From Tubiluchus corallicola (lineage: Eukaryota; Priapulida; Priapulimorpha; Priapulimorphida; Tubiluchidae), in NCBI GenBank assembly GCA_030141605.1, contig JAQGDQ010001328.1, positions 1 to 47,036 on the forward strand: a stretch of 47,036 nt of DNA. The letters are read 5' to 3'. Below the pieces are notes generated by a model. That model did not search any database. It worked only from the letters and a program-made list of their open reading frames with translations, and was not told the origin of the DNA. Below, piece after piece: positions 21,733 to 33,439 of this stretch; the stretch's first letter is position 1, and every line of letters begins with the position of its first letter. The translations under genes and the position numbers were made by a program.

Positions 21733-23548
21733 TAAATTTTGCTCTTTCTTTTCTTTTTTCCCAAAAACATGACATTCCGTCTAAACAATAAAAAGTTTAT
21801 GCCAAAAAATACCAATAACCAAAAGATCAATAATTATACATAATTTAGCAGTTTTTACTCTACATCTTTGCAGTAATTTTTGACTAATTAGTAATTTATC
21901 TAAATAACTAATTTTAAAAGTAATAAAGGAAAATACATATATTATTCCCCCCCCCCAAGTCATGAGCTTTCTAGACACACAACACGACAATATTTTAACA
22001 CTTTATAGATTGTCTTGTGTTAACAAAATTCAGTGCACTCAACCAGATCGCACTGATCATGTGATCAGTCGTAAAATCGCCACAAGGTGGCCAAAGCAGA
22101 CAACAAGAGAATGCTGCTAACTATGTTAAATTTCCAGTACAGCTATCATTTTTCATTATTATATTATCAGTTTGTTAGCATTTTCTTTGTTTCACCCCAG
22201 GTTAAATCGTTGCTAGCTTTTCTTGTAGTAACTTTTGTTAAATGTTTCCAAAGTTTTCTAACTTCTAAGGTTTTTCGCCACCCTTAATAACTTATTTTGC
22301 CACGTGCACGATATTTTCGTGTGTTAAAAGAGAAAAACAAATTGATCTGAATCTGAATCCGAATCTATTTAGCTAAGAAGGCCCACCTCTTCTAAACATT
22401 AATGCTAGTGAGAATGTGTCAATTCCACTGTTCATCCATCAGGACAGTTGTCTTCTTTAGTGGCACTTCACTCTAAGGCCCTAAAGCAGTTTTGCAAAGT
22501 TTAAAGTTTTCTGCATCTACGTCGTTTTTTTTCCAGTACCAAGCCTTAATTAGAGCCTATAACCTACACAATGCGGATATTAGAGCACTAAAGGTCTAGC
22601 CTGATATGTTTACTGTTGCTGTAACAATTACCTGAAACAATGACGAACTCATCACTGCTAGGGTAAACCTACCGCGACAATCAAATTTGCAAGTCTGTTT
22701 GATCTCGCTGGCAGTTCAAGGTGCAATTGTATAAATTTTGGCCGGACTTGCTTTGAAAAACTGCATAATACTAAAAATCATTAAAAATCACCAGATAACA
22801 AGTCCAAGAACAATAAATTGTTTTTATAACAAACAGTTAATTCTGTTAAAGGTTAATTACTGCGCTGGAGGTTCTAGTGCTAAACTCAGAATGTAACGTG
22901 ATTAAAATGAATATAGACATATTGTCTATTGCAATAATTACAAAAGCCTTGATCACAGCACATCCAAGTAATATAGAAAGCATTATTTGCTTTTCCTGAA
23001 TTTTTAATCGTGTGCATACGGAGCTCTTCGCCATTCTTGTCTGTTTGCTTTTAAGTCAAGCACTCCCCATATGTAGGCCCAATTTTGCTTCTACATGTTT
23101 CTTGTTTTTTATTTATTATCTTTTCCCTTTTTCCAATAATAACTTTGAATCATAATTACGACATTTGGAGGACGCAAGTATGTCGATTTTTGTCGTGTGC
23201 TCTTATCGTACAAAATATCCTATGAAAATCCTTAATTAGAATTTAGAGATACACACAATATTTGTGAGCACTCTATAAAAGAGTCTTTCATGCTTATAAG
23301 AGCAGTAGAATTTTGGTAATGTAGCCAACCCGTGCAGCTTTGGTAATAATTTTCAAAAAAATAACTAAAAGACATTTTAGCGAACGTCCATAAGAGCACT
23401 GTTTCAGCAAGATATGATCAGTGGTATATATAATGCATACGTGTATACACGTGTATATATATGTATAACACCACAATAGTAACAGATCTGTGATTGTAAT
23501 GGAGAAAACCCAGAAGTCTAAGCACTTTTACTCCAAATACTACTAACA
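21733..23548. other. Intergenic, no recognisable gene
   Basis: AT-rich sequence with only short frames of no recognisable content. A palindromic ACTGATCATGTGATCAGT is at 22050-22067. TA-rich alternating sequence lies at 23423-23466. Confidence 0.5.
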
Positions 23549-23622
23549 TTCACATACAAGTTTACATTCACATACAAAAATGCAGTTTCTACCACTAGGT
23601 GGCAGCCTGGTGGCAAAGTGAT

Positions 23623-23626
23623 TCAC

Positions 23627-23666
<40 letters not shown>

Positions 23667-23702
23667 ACACGCGCACGCACGCACACAGACACACACACAC
23701 AC
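23623..23702. repeat. (CA)n microsatellite
   Basis: About 35 CA units with CCCACACGCGCACGCACG variants in the middle. Frames over it are artefacts. Confidence 0.95.
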
Positions 23703-24120
23703 ATCAAATGCCTTTGTTTTTTGATAAAAACTGTAGTCTCATCTACTAACAGGCATGGTAAACCTGGTAAATGTTGTTTGTTTTTCATAACATTTCACAG
23801 GACAGGAAAAAAGAATAAATAACAGGTGAGCATGTTTTCTTATCAAACTTACGTTCAATAATAATTTTACCATAAACGAGAAAAGCACTTTCTTCAATGC
23901 CAAAGCTTTATTGATAAATGTAAAATCCATTGAATCACATTACCGTGACACACAGTAGTTAACGGTAAAATTTCCCGCATTCCAAGAAAACTACATAACA
24001 GATTTCACCGTTACGCTTGAGCAAAAATCTGTCATGCGCATTCAAAGAACTACGATTTTACAATGAGCGTTGCTTTTTAACTACTGAATATGTTTAGTTA
24101 ACCTATTTTTGTAGTGCAAC

Positions 24121-25374
24121 ATGCGTTACATAAAAAAATATTTAAATGAATCAATTTTGGGCAAAGCGACTTTTGCAAAGAATATATTATTTTTTGCCAT
24201 TTTTGTAGTTTACAGCTTTATCAGCTGGCATACATCTCAAGAGACTAAAACAACGGATAAGTTTCTACATACTGTGTGCGATGGGCAGGATGCAAAAGCA
24301 GAGCCCAAATTAAAAAGACACCGACTTGAGACAACAAAACTTATTTTATTCTGGAATAAATTACACGGCAGTGAAGATTTTAGATGGGGACTTGGCAGGA
24401 AGCCTTTTCTTGAGAACTGTCCACTTGATTCTTCCTACTGTGAAACTACAAACAATCGCAATCTATTGGCTAAAAGCAGTGCTGTTGTTATTCATCCATT
24501 TGATGATTACCTCAAACCCAGTCTTGTAGAACGACTAGAAGGGCAAAAATGGGTTTTGTATTTAGTAGAATCACCACATTATACGAAAGCAAATTTAAGC
24601 GAATTGGATGGCTTCATACATTGGACAATGACGTATAGATTAGATTCTGATATAGTGTTAAAATATGGAGATATAATCAGACGTGCTCCGGGAGAACAAT
24701 ACGTGTTTGGTCAACATAGAAGACACAGAAAGTCTAGACTTGTTGCTTGGTTTGTAAGTCATTGTGAAACAGCAAGTTTAAGAGAACATTACGTGTATCA
24801 TTTGATGAAGTTTATTGCTGTTGATATATACGGGAAATGTCGAAATGGAAGCGAAAAGTTGAATACTCGGAAAGCATACAAGTTTTTGCAAGCTAATTAC
24901 AAGTTCTACTTGGCTTTTGAGAACTCCGTGTGTAATGATTATATTACAGAAAAAGTTTATGCCACGCTGCAATATGACGTTGTGCCAATAGTTTTAGGTG
25001 GTGCAAACTACACCCACTTTCTTCCTCCAAATTCCTACATCAACGTGGATGACTTTGCCACACCAGAAATGCTGGCAAAATTCTTACAAAGTATGACAGA
25101 GGAAGAATATAGTAAATACTTTTTGTGGAAAATAAATTACAAAGCGACTTTGATGTTTCCAACATTCAGGAATTATTACACGGTGCGTTTAAACCACAGA
25201 CAAGACTTTTGGTGTGAGTTGTGTAAAAAACTTCACAAACAAAATGTAGTGTTTAACAAAAAAGAAATTAATAGAAATTGCCTTGGCGCCTACACATCCG
25301 TAAGTGCATGGTGGAACAATAATCAATGCTACGGCGAGAAATATGCGAGTTTAGTCTCACTTAACAGCCCATAA
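24121..25374 (+). CDS. Alpha-1,3-fucosyltransferase (GT10)
   Basis: An uninterrupted ATG-initiated frame of 417 codons. It should transfer fucose from GDP-fucose to N-acetylglucosamine in glycans within the Golgi lumen. Type II form is clear: cytoplasmic tail, one membrane helix (residues 21-36, NILFFAIFVVYSFISW), a short stem, then the catalytic domain from about residue 72. Family motifs: GRKPFLENC (92-100), WTMTYRLDSDIVLKYG (168-183), FGQHRRHRKSRLVAWFVSHC (196-215) and YLAFENSVCNDYITEKVY (263-280), the donor-binding signature of the GT10 family, followed by VPIVLGGANYTHFLPPNSYI. Length fits animal alpha-1,3-FucTs (350-450). No intron is needed. A related broken copy lies 8 kb downstream on the same strand. 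Acceptor linkage (core or antennal) cannot be read from sequence. Confidence 0.92.
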   Translation: MRYIKKYLNESILGKATFAKNILFFAIFVVYSFISWHTSQETKTTDKFLHTVCDGQDAKAEPKLKRHRLETTKLILFWNKLHGSEDFRWGLGRKPFLENCPLDSSYCETTNNRNLLAKSSAVVIHPFDDYLKPSLVERLEGQKWVLYLVESPHYTKANLSELDGFIHWTMTYRLDSDIVLKYGDIIRRAPGEQYVFGQHRRHRKSRLVAWFVSHCETASLREHYVYHLMKFIAVDIYGKCRNGSEKLNTRKAYKFLQANYKFYLAFENSVCNDYITEKVYATLQYDVVPIVLGGANYTHFLPPNSYINVDDFATPEMLAKFLQSMTEEEYSKYFLWKINYKATLMFPTFRNYYTVRLNHRQDFWCELCKKLHKQNVVFNKKEINRNCLGAYTSVSAWWNNNQCYGEKYASLVSLNSP

Positions 25375-25526
25375 TTTAACTGAAAATATTTAACATGAAG
25401 CAGACTAATGTAGATTATTAGTTCTAATCTCTCGTGACAGTTCTAATCTGCTCTGTTAAATTGCTGCAATTTTGGAGGCAAGTTTCAATTTAGATGAAAT
25501 CGAGAGTATGTTTTTTGTGTTCAGGG

Positions 25527-25605
25527 TTTGGTGGCTGAGTGGCTTAGATCTTTTGGTTTGCACTCTTTGAGTTCGAGACTGGCGACTGCAAACGCCAAGC
25601 AATAT
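25527..25605 (+). mobile_element. tRNA-like SINE head
   Basis: TGGCTGAGTGG at 25532-25542 is a consensus A box, and AGTTCGAGACT at 25570-25580 a near-consensus B box, 27 bp apart. The ends do not pair as a tRNA acceptor stem, so this is a SINE head or old tRNA pseudogene rather than a working tRNA. It lies about 150 bp after the fucosyltransferase stop. Confidence 0.45.
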
Positions 25606-25859
25606 ACCTTACATGTTATTCGTTATTTCGTGAGTTTCATCTTTACCTGTATTTTTGTCAGTGTAAGTTGCTAAATTAAAGTTAATGCTAATGTTGCTTG
25701 TTAAATGACGAGGGAAATAAAATGCTGATTTTTGTTCTTAGTTGAATTAGTCAGTGCTTATGATCAATACCTTCTAATGCATTATGCGCTCAAATACAGC
25801 CTGTTTAGGTGACTGGTAGGCATATTTTTATTGTTTATTGCCAACAAACAAATTATTAT

Positions 25860-25950
25860 TTTTTCGCCAACGCAGGGGGTCGGGTCACGCCCCAAGGGGG
25901 AATCAGAGGAATTTTTACCTTCGACCATTGAGCTACTACCCGACCTCTGA
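25860..25950 (-). mobile_element. Possible tRNA-like SINE head (weak)
   Basis: On the minus strand GTCGGGTAGTAGCTCAATGG gives the same A box as the SINE at 281 (plus-strand 25925-25935). The downstream GGCGTGACCCGACC could be a decayed B box. No clear body follows. Confidence 0.3.
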
Positions 25951-25974
25951 CCTTTTCTCTCTCTAACTTTATCC

Positions 25975-26125
25975 CTGACATGTTAACCGTAACCTAACTG
26001 TTGACTCGAATCCTAAATACTAACCTTAACCCGTAACCTTTAAACTTTAGCCTGATAATAACCTGATAACCTCTAATCTTATCTCTAGTCAATAACCCTA
26101 ACTCATAATCCTAACCCTGTCTCTT
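25975..26125. repeat. Degenerate telomere-like CCTAA tract
   Basis: Spaced variants of AACCCTAA and AACCTTAACC (GTAACCTAACTG, ACCTTAACCCGTAACC, AATAACCCTAACTC, AATCCTAACCC) recur every 10-20 bp in one strand sense. This is a decayed interstitial telomere-like tract or a simple repeat of that composition. Confidence 0.5.
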
Positions 26126-28480
26126 AAAGCACAAGAAAACCCTCCACTTACATCAAGTTTTAAAAATTCGTCTCAAAATTTTATACCACTTACATGCCGC
26201 CTTTTCGTATGCAGGGCTTGCATCGGCCGTAACACTGTATAAAACCTGTAAATTTAAACACCCCCGATGACCGTTAGGCGCAGCAATTTTAATGGCAGGT
26301 CGTTTGAAACAAGTTTTTATAACGTTGAGTAAAGTTTGAAAAAATGACCAGAGCATTCCTAGCGTTATGTAATTAGCATTCAGAGCATTGAGTAGAATTT
26401 TAAAACTATATCTTGTCAATAAGTTTAAAAATACGTTTTTGGCTAGTGAGTGCGCACTCTGGGGGGTGAGTCAGCGACATTTTACCAATTGGCACAAACA
26501 TTTTAAATTATTTGTCTAGTTACATAAGTCTTTCCAGCAGGTAAGTGAAATGCTAAGTAATATAGATTTGCACGGAAAGTTTTTTTGGGTCATTATTTAA
26601 CATTGGGTTTTCTTCCCCTGATTTACGTGGCGTACTGACGTCATGTAATGGCGCCGTCTGAACAATATTGCGGGAAATTTAAAATGCAATCAAACGAAAA
26701 TTGCTTTCAACGCAATTACGATATGTGCATAAAATTGTTGTAAATTAATATAATTTTTTAAGGCGATTTTTCTGAAAGCTACTTCCGGTGCCCCTTTTCT
26801 TGTCCATTCTTGTCCATATTTTTGCTTGTGTGATAACTGATTTTTTTGTGTTTTAATTCTATCATATAATTGTTTTGTAACCCTAATCCTACTTTACAGG
26901 GCTATTGCTTTGTGTTTGTTGTTTTTTATTATTTATCGAGTAATTAAACAACAAAATAAAACACAAGGGCAGCCATTTTTATACATTTTTATAAACATTT
27001 ATTTTGAGCAATCAAATTTCGACACACTATGTCTAAATTTAAGTTCTACAAAATATAGATAATTTTAATCGGAAAAGTGTATGGTAGGTTTTGAATGCAT
27101 TTCTATGATCACACATGTAAATATTTATAATCTCGACTTACTGCAACTTCTCCACCTCCTCCTGTAGCTTTTCATACTCCTCCAAACATAGCTTAATTCC
27201 AAGTTTGCTGGGAACAATGACAATGTTTTTTTTTCCAGCCTACATGTAATGCCAATTCCGGAGACACCTAATGACTGATGTCACAGTTCAGAAGTATGGC
27301 ACAACGACGTCTGCCTTTTTCTTCCATTCAACCTACATGTAATGTTGCACCGGTGGCATCGTAGCCCAACAAAAAGGTCTTGTTAGTGGTAGGGGTAACC
27401 ATGTAAACCACCTGAATAAAGTTCATTTGAGATAATAGCCCTGTTTTGATACCCACAAACCCATTGGCATCACTTAGCATTCAGCACATTTAATATAATG
27501 CTGTTGCCTCTGCTATCATATGTGGACTAGAGGAATACGTGAACCTAAGAATAAATGGACAACATTTTTCATGGCCGCTTATGCCCTAAAAACTAACCAA
27601 ATGCATGATAAACAAATAAAAAAGCCAAAAAATATATGCATTCACAAAAGACTTTTCATCTGTTGATGACACTAATGCCAAATCGTCTTAACACAGGTAC
27701 AGCAAAAGATCACAGTCTCACTATCCGTGCTTCGTTGACAGAGAGAACTGTGTATCTAGCCTCAAAGGGAAGATGGAATGCTTCCACTCCCGCCAAGTGC
27801 CTGGTTATGTAGGCAGCAGTCCAATTACATCACTGCAAATAGGTCATCCAATTGCAACACACCAGCTCAACTAGCTCAACCAATCATTGTGCACCATCAC
27901 GTAGATAGCTGTTGGGCAGCATGTATGTCTCGATCATGGTGAGCACGCATGGTGAGGTCAAGAGTCGACTAGTGTAACATTTATGCAAGCTGCTTTTTAT
28001 ATTCCTATACCTTTTTGTAAAAATATAAAGGAATAAGTATATTTAGCCAGGAGAGAAGAATTAATTAACCATGACAGTACTATATAGTGGTAGTACTGGG
28101 CTGCTAATTAGGTAATTGATCATGTAGATATGTAATAACAATTTAGTCTTGATTCTTTTTTCAGTTTACATTTTTCTTGGGATACAAAGTAATAGACAAG
28201 TTTAAAGATTGAACATTTCATATCTAACTAAGCCTATTATCGACCTACTAATTTTTTAGCAAATGACGAAGCCTCCGTTTCGAATTTCTGTTTTCCATAA
28301 CGTATGAAACACAACTAAAATAGCCAATACTAATTTTTTCCAAAACCTCCTTGTCTTCGTTATAAAAGTAAATTAACTCTCACTAAATGCCAACAAATCC
28401 ACATACAATATTTGTGATATATTTAAGTTTGTGAGAAAAAAATAGTTGCATCTGATCCTTGGCGATCAAATTATTCAGAA
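26126..28480. other. Intergenic; one possible decayed coding fragment
   Basis: No clear gene. On the minus strand, 27230-27140 translates to VPSKLGIKLCLEEYEKLQEE, loosely like the PC4 coactivator pattern KGIxLxxEQWxxL, and 27480-27330 to ANGFVGIKTGLLSQMNF. Stops break both and the resemblance is weak. CCTACATGTAATG occurs at 27239 and again at 27330. Confidence 0.35.
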
Positions 28481-28489
28481 AAATAATTG

Positions 28490-29095
28490 AAATTAAATTC
28501 CTATGTATCATCCTAAGCAAAAATTAAACTGGCAATCACATATAAATATGTCAGAGATAAACGCAGTGAAAAATATAGGGCACAGCGTTCCACATTAATT
28601 AAAATCTAATCACTAAAAATCTTTTAATGTTATATAAGGCATTGATTCTTCCGTACTTGCATTACTGCAATATCCTGTGTGTCTAACATATTTAATTAAA
28701 TTGCAACCTCTTAAATCTCTCCCATGACCAACGTAAATTATTAAACATGTTTTATAACTTTTCTGAATATGCTGATGTTCCATTGGTTTGGTACAATGAG
28801 CGCAAGATTCTATTATGCCTTAGTAAAATTTAGTACCCAAATATATATGTATGGAACACGTAAGTTGCCTACCTCTTTTTACATAAGTCCAGTAAAAAAG
28901 ATTCAATCTAATTATAGCACAATATATAATGAATATTACCTACCTTTGTGCAGAATAAATTGTGCAAAGCACTTTATCAGTTATCAAAGACCAAAATCTC
29001 GGAACGAAATTCATCAATTTCCCAAATCGATAATAAATATTGGAAAATTCAAAACGCAAATAAAGAATGATTTATGTAATACAGACCTTAACTAA
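28490..29095 (+). pseudogene. CR1/L2-like LINE ORF2 C-terminal relic
   Basis: KLNWQSHINM (about 28525) and LMLYKALILPYLHYCNILC (about 28625-28680) are the post-palm motifs of CR1/L2-like LINEs. In another frame the end of a 108-aa stretch (28769-29095) gives HFISYQRPKSRNEIHQFP followed by FKTQIKNDL, the usual C-terminal FxYRGPKxWNSLP...FKxxLK pattern. Stops and frame changes throughout mark a dead fragment. Confidence 0.65.
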
Positions 29096-29824
29096 GTACT
29101 TATCTGCTTCTAGTTTCGTTTCTTCTGCAGCAGCTACATACAGTAGAGGTAGGCAAAATTCTACTCTAGGTTTACTTTTCTTGATTTTACAAGCTTATTG
29201 ATAATTTTAGCAAGGTATTGTTGTTATCATGTCAACCACAATCAATCTTTCGCCACATCGCCCATTTTTCATTTATATACAAATTGCACAAAAAAGATTG
29301 TTGTTATTGCTGAACTCTCGTCTACTACGTTGTCACTGCTGCATAGCATTTCCTGCATCTTTGTCGGTTTTTTGTCCTCAAATAGCTCAAAAAAGATGCA
29401 GTGTGGAGCAAATTAGGGTCTAGCTTGCAAATTTGGGATTGATTCATCAGATGATGGTAGGTGAAGCCAATCCATACATGTAATGAGATATTTATTTCAA
29501 TATTGTATGGTTGATAAATTGTGTACACCCAAGCTAAAGATTACAGCATTAGGTCTGCTTTTATTTCTTCTACACACCAGAATGGCTATTGGGTCAAACA
29601 TTTGACATTTGGCTATTTGCTCTTACATATTTTACAAGCAAAATTGTACAAAATACAACATTCAAATTGCACTGACATAGTAAAGGTCAGCCAAAAAGTT
29701 GCAAAAAATGTATGTGTGAATGCTGGCATTCTTGTGCAATGTGTGCATATGCATGCAAACACACGCATGTAAACTATGCACTATTTCATTGTGTATGTAT
29801 GCTTGAATGTGCAATGTTTTTTAG

Positions 29825-30260
29825 TATCACAATTTGCCAATTCAAGTGCAGATTATAATGATCATGATGATTATGGTGATGGCGGTGATGGTGATGTACC
29901 TGTGATGCCAGGACCTAGAGTTGATAATGGTGGTGAAGGCAATGGTAATGGTGTCATACCTATGAGTATAGACAGTGAAACTGATGAAAGTGTAGCTGAT
30001 GACGATAATGATAATGTGAGGAGGAGACAAGATAGGACACACATGAGGAGAGGAACTGCGACATTTCGAGGGTGCATGATGAGTACAGCAGCAGCTAATG
30101 ACATAGATAATTATGATAATAGCGATGGTGACGATGTTGACAGAGATAATGATGATGATACTCTGAGAAGAGATGTTAGGACCCTCGCAAGGACAGGAGT
30201 TAGGGTACGTAGAAGCATGCTTGTTTTGAAAGAGGTAGAATTTCAAGCAATCAAATCAAG
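29825..30260 (+). CDS. Possible internal exon of an acidic protein
   Basis: A frame open from 29776 to 30264 is Asp/Asn/Gly-rich (DYNDHDDYGDGGDGD, DSETDESVADDDNDN) with basic patches (RRRQDRTHMRRG) and a less biased end (ARTGVRVRRSMLVLKEVEFQ). Its margins look like splice sites: TGTTTTTTAG at 29815-29824 as acceptor and AAG|GTAAGG at 30258-30266 as donor, just before the frame closes. The exon would be 436 nt, entering in phase 1 and leaving in phase 2. No partner exon was found. The acidic bias could also come from a decayed GAT repeat. Function unknown. Confidence 0.35.
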
Positions 30261-30264
30261 GTAA

Positions 30265-31472
30265 GGTTGTCAAGTAATTCATAAATTTCAAGCAGTCAGA
30301 AAGAAAACGTAAAAGTAAAATATATTAATGCAATGCTAAATGTGTGAACTAACAAAACATAATGAGCTTTTAAATAAAAATGAAATAGAACTGCCCCATA
30401 GCGTCTGCTCAAATTTTGGAGCAAATTTTGGTGTTACAATGATTATGATAACAATGAAATATTAAATTATGAACAAAAATTCATTGAGCAGCAAGTAGTA
30501 AACCATGCAATGAAAAATAAACAATGGACAAAATTCATCTGTGAAAGAACCGCCTGACAAAGGACACTGGTTAAAGGTTCACTTGAAAAAAGCACTACCA
30601 GTCAGAGGACCGAAATAAAAATTAGCAAATCAGGCAATTAGCAACTGAAAACCCATTTAAGACATGCCTTGTGTTGAGATGATTAAAATTAACTGTGAAG
30701 TTCTGCATTAATTTATTTTTCAGTTCCCTCTCTCACTAAGCCAAAATTCTATTTTCGTGCATTGACTAATTTGATGGTGCTATAAATAAAGAAAAAAAGA
30801 AATTGAGGTTGTTTGTCCAATGGTCAATTGTGAACACATTTTGAGCTCTATTTTTACTGATGGTAGGTCTACAAAATGTATTTTTTGCAAAAACAATGTT
30901 ATAAAGATAATTAACAGTGTAGCATTATGTCACAAATTGTTGGATTATGTCTTAGAATTCGTCATTATGTAGCAAATTTTGTGCCATTACGTGGTAACCA
31001 TTATTAGTTTTTATGTCACCAAATATTATGTCTTGAAGTGGCCTCTCTAGGTCTAATCTTCAGAGGTCTGGTCTGTGGCAGTTCTGTCTGGAATCTTGTT
31101 TTTTTAGATATGATCTATGAAAAATGAATGGAAAATGGATGGAAAATTATAAGATTTTACTGGTGCATAGGCAGTGAAGTAGGAAATTTAGACATTGAAG
31201 AGCTTATTTTTTACTTTCAAATCAAATATGCTAACATTGTAACTAACTGCTGATTTTTACATTATGTATATTTTGTGCTCAGGAAAATGCAAAGAACTGC
31301 TTATTAAATTAAGCGCATAATTATTATAACAAAAAGTTTGCATGACATATACAATGAACAACCATAATAATGTTAATTTGTAGTTACTCTAGTACGTCGA
31401 GAAATAAGCTTCCTGCATTATAATTGTAAACGCACTAACCCCGTATTAATAATACGTATTTGAACTAGATAC

Positions 31473-31478
<6 letters not shown>
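30265..31478. other. Intergenic or intronic, no recognisable feature
   Basis: AT-rich with no frame of note. If the exon at 29825-30260 is real, this would be intron. Confidence 0.4.

Positions 31479-31518
<40 letters not shown>
31479..31518. repeat. (TA)n microsatellite
   Basis: About 20 uninterrupted AT units. Confidence 0.95.
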
Positions 31519-31521
<3 letters not shown>

Positions 31522-32141
31522 ACTAGAAACACATTCTATACAAAAACTTTTTATTTCATTGCCAAATAAAGAGCTTTTTCTCATGATTTGAGGATGTTAT
31601 TCTCAGTAAGGAGCTTCGGAGATAAATGGTGTCCGCATAGAGCTTCAATGTCAGTATAACTCACTACAGTACAGAAAACTCGTGAAATATGTAAGTTATA
31701 TATATGTGGAAGTTTAACCTGAATGAGTACCTTGGAGGCCTTTTCGAAGACAAAAGCTATGAAACTTAAAAATTACTCATTCATACAAAACGGTTGTGTG
31801 TTCAGTTGTTAACATAGACAAAGCTAACAAAGACTGAACCAAGGCAACCCAGGTTGTTAGATAATGCCATCGTGTCTCATTTCCCGACACGTTGTTCAGA
31901 GTTCTGATCTTAGGCTCGTCTGCCTGGGTTTTGGGCTATGTCTGATCTGTCTGTGGTCTGTTGGTCAAAGGCCTATAGAATCCATACAGGCCATCCAAAG
32001 ACTAAACCTTTGATAGATCATATCCCAGACAGACCAGAACCAGACAGTAAAGAGAACTTGTTAAAATATGCTAAATGTCAAATAATTATGCTAAGAAGAG
32101 TATTCATGAAGCCAAGCCAAATAAGGAAATTTTAAGGCGCG

Positions 32142-32344
32142 GTGTCACGTGACGACGTGGGCGAAGAACTGACCCATTTGTCAGACTGCGCACGCAGCTG
32201 ATATCCATGCCGTGACACCAGCTCGCAGCAGGGCTTGGTCAGACTCCTCACTCACGCAGAGGACGTCTCTCGTAAATCAGGGGCTTTAGCATTGCTATAC
32301 CTTTATTATATTGTGATGTTATTTAATAAAAGTGTTATTTCACA
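32142..32344 (+). repeat. Possible solo LTR (weak)
   Basis: A 203-bp segment begins TGTCACGTGACGACG and ends TTATTTCACA, so it has TG...CA ends. Its first half is GC-rich and its second half AT-rich with AATAAAA at 32326, as in many LTRs. No target duplication and no partner LTR were found. It could also be a promoter region with an E-box (CACGTG). Confidence 0.25.
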
Positions 32345-32616
32345 AACAAAGTCCTGATAGCTTTGCCATTACTCAAACGTTCATAAACAGCTACACATAG
32401 CTCACACACGTACTACCACTGTACAACAAACCTAATAATTTTACTCAGACGAATTAGCCGTCTTAGCTAAATTTGCAGATAAATGAAATGCACGTATCAA
32501 AAATGTGCCTAATTGACAGCTTTTGTGACTGTTTACGCTTGTCATTACATTATTTCAGGCACACAGAAAAAGGCGGTGATCTTCAATGACAGGAGAATTG
32601 TTTAACAACCACCCTG

Positions 32617-33075
32617 ATGTCTTCTACGTATATGAGCGTTTTACACTCAGTGTTTTGGAAAAACAAAATATCGGACTTTATGCCTAGAAGTGTTAACCCA
32701 AAACTGCATCACCTGATGAACATCACGAAGTTGACAAAAGATGCAATATCAAAGTCGAAACTAAAAAATCGCATTGCATCAAATGAACTTATGCGCGGGG
32801 TAGATCCCCTGAACCCCCAGACAAATTATGCCTATCGCAGAACAGTTTTAGTCCGATCACGTGCAATGTGGAATTACAGAAATTGTCGAGAGTACATACC
32901 AGAAGATATATCAGTTGATCACTCCACAAACTGCAGTAAACCATCTATTGGTCACCTAATTAGCAATATGGCATTTAACTATGACCAAATTTGTAAAAAT
33001 TATAAATATTTTGTAGCAAGACTAACAAGCAAGTATGCAGTGAACTACATTCGTTTTTTATTTACTGCTCTTTAG
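32617..33075 (+). CDS. Hypothetical 152-aa protein
   Basis: An ATG-initiated frame of 152 codons, one of the longer frames here not explained by repeats or transposons. It has basic composition (HHLMNITKLTKDAISKSKLK), three Cys in its last third, and YKYFVARLTSKYAVNYIRFL at the end. There is no signal peptide or clear membrane helix, and no domain I recognise. It lies 365 bp upstream of the broken GT10 copy, same strand. It may be a decayed exon, a transposon part or chance. Confidence 0.3.
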   Translation: MSSTYMSVLHSVFWKNKISDFMPRSVNPKLHHLMNITKLTKDAISKSKLKNRIASNELMRGVDPLNPQTNYAYRRTVLVRSRAMWNYRNCREYIPEDISVDHSTNCSKPSIGHLISNMAFNYDQICKNYKYFVARLTSKYAVNYIRFLFTAL

Positions 33076-33439
33076 TGCAGTGGGACAATAGGTCAGGTCA
33101 ACTGCTTCCAGTAATCATTGTTTCTGTATGTCAAAGAACCGAACACTGCACAGTTTCCAAATCATTGCATTAAAAATTTTGCTTGTTTGCTTATTTGTTG
33201 ATTTTTTACACAGTAATTTACTTAAGTGGATTGTTGCGCGGAGAGGTATTTATGACAAAAAGTCTCAGTTGAATTTCTTGTAAACAACTGACCTTTATTT
33301 CTGCAATATTTAAAAACTAAAATAGAAAAGCAAAATCGACTGACATTTGCTAAGTTTGTGAAAATTTACATATCTTACATTAGGGTAAGCATATGGCGCT
33401 AGGTTAGTGGACAACCACTAGCAGTCCTTCTAAAGTAAA

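Noticed and set aside
23543-23788. 81-codon Cys/Val-rich minus-strand frame
   Set aside because: It is explained by the (CA)n tract.
25527-25605. Functional tRNA-Leu or tRNA-Ser gene
   Set aside because: The A box is perfect but no acceptor stem pairs across the ends.
27140-27480. PC4-type coactivator gene on the minus strand
   Set aside because: Only a short resemblance (GIKLCLEEYEKL), with stops before and between the pieces; left as an unresolved fragment.
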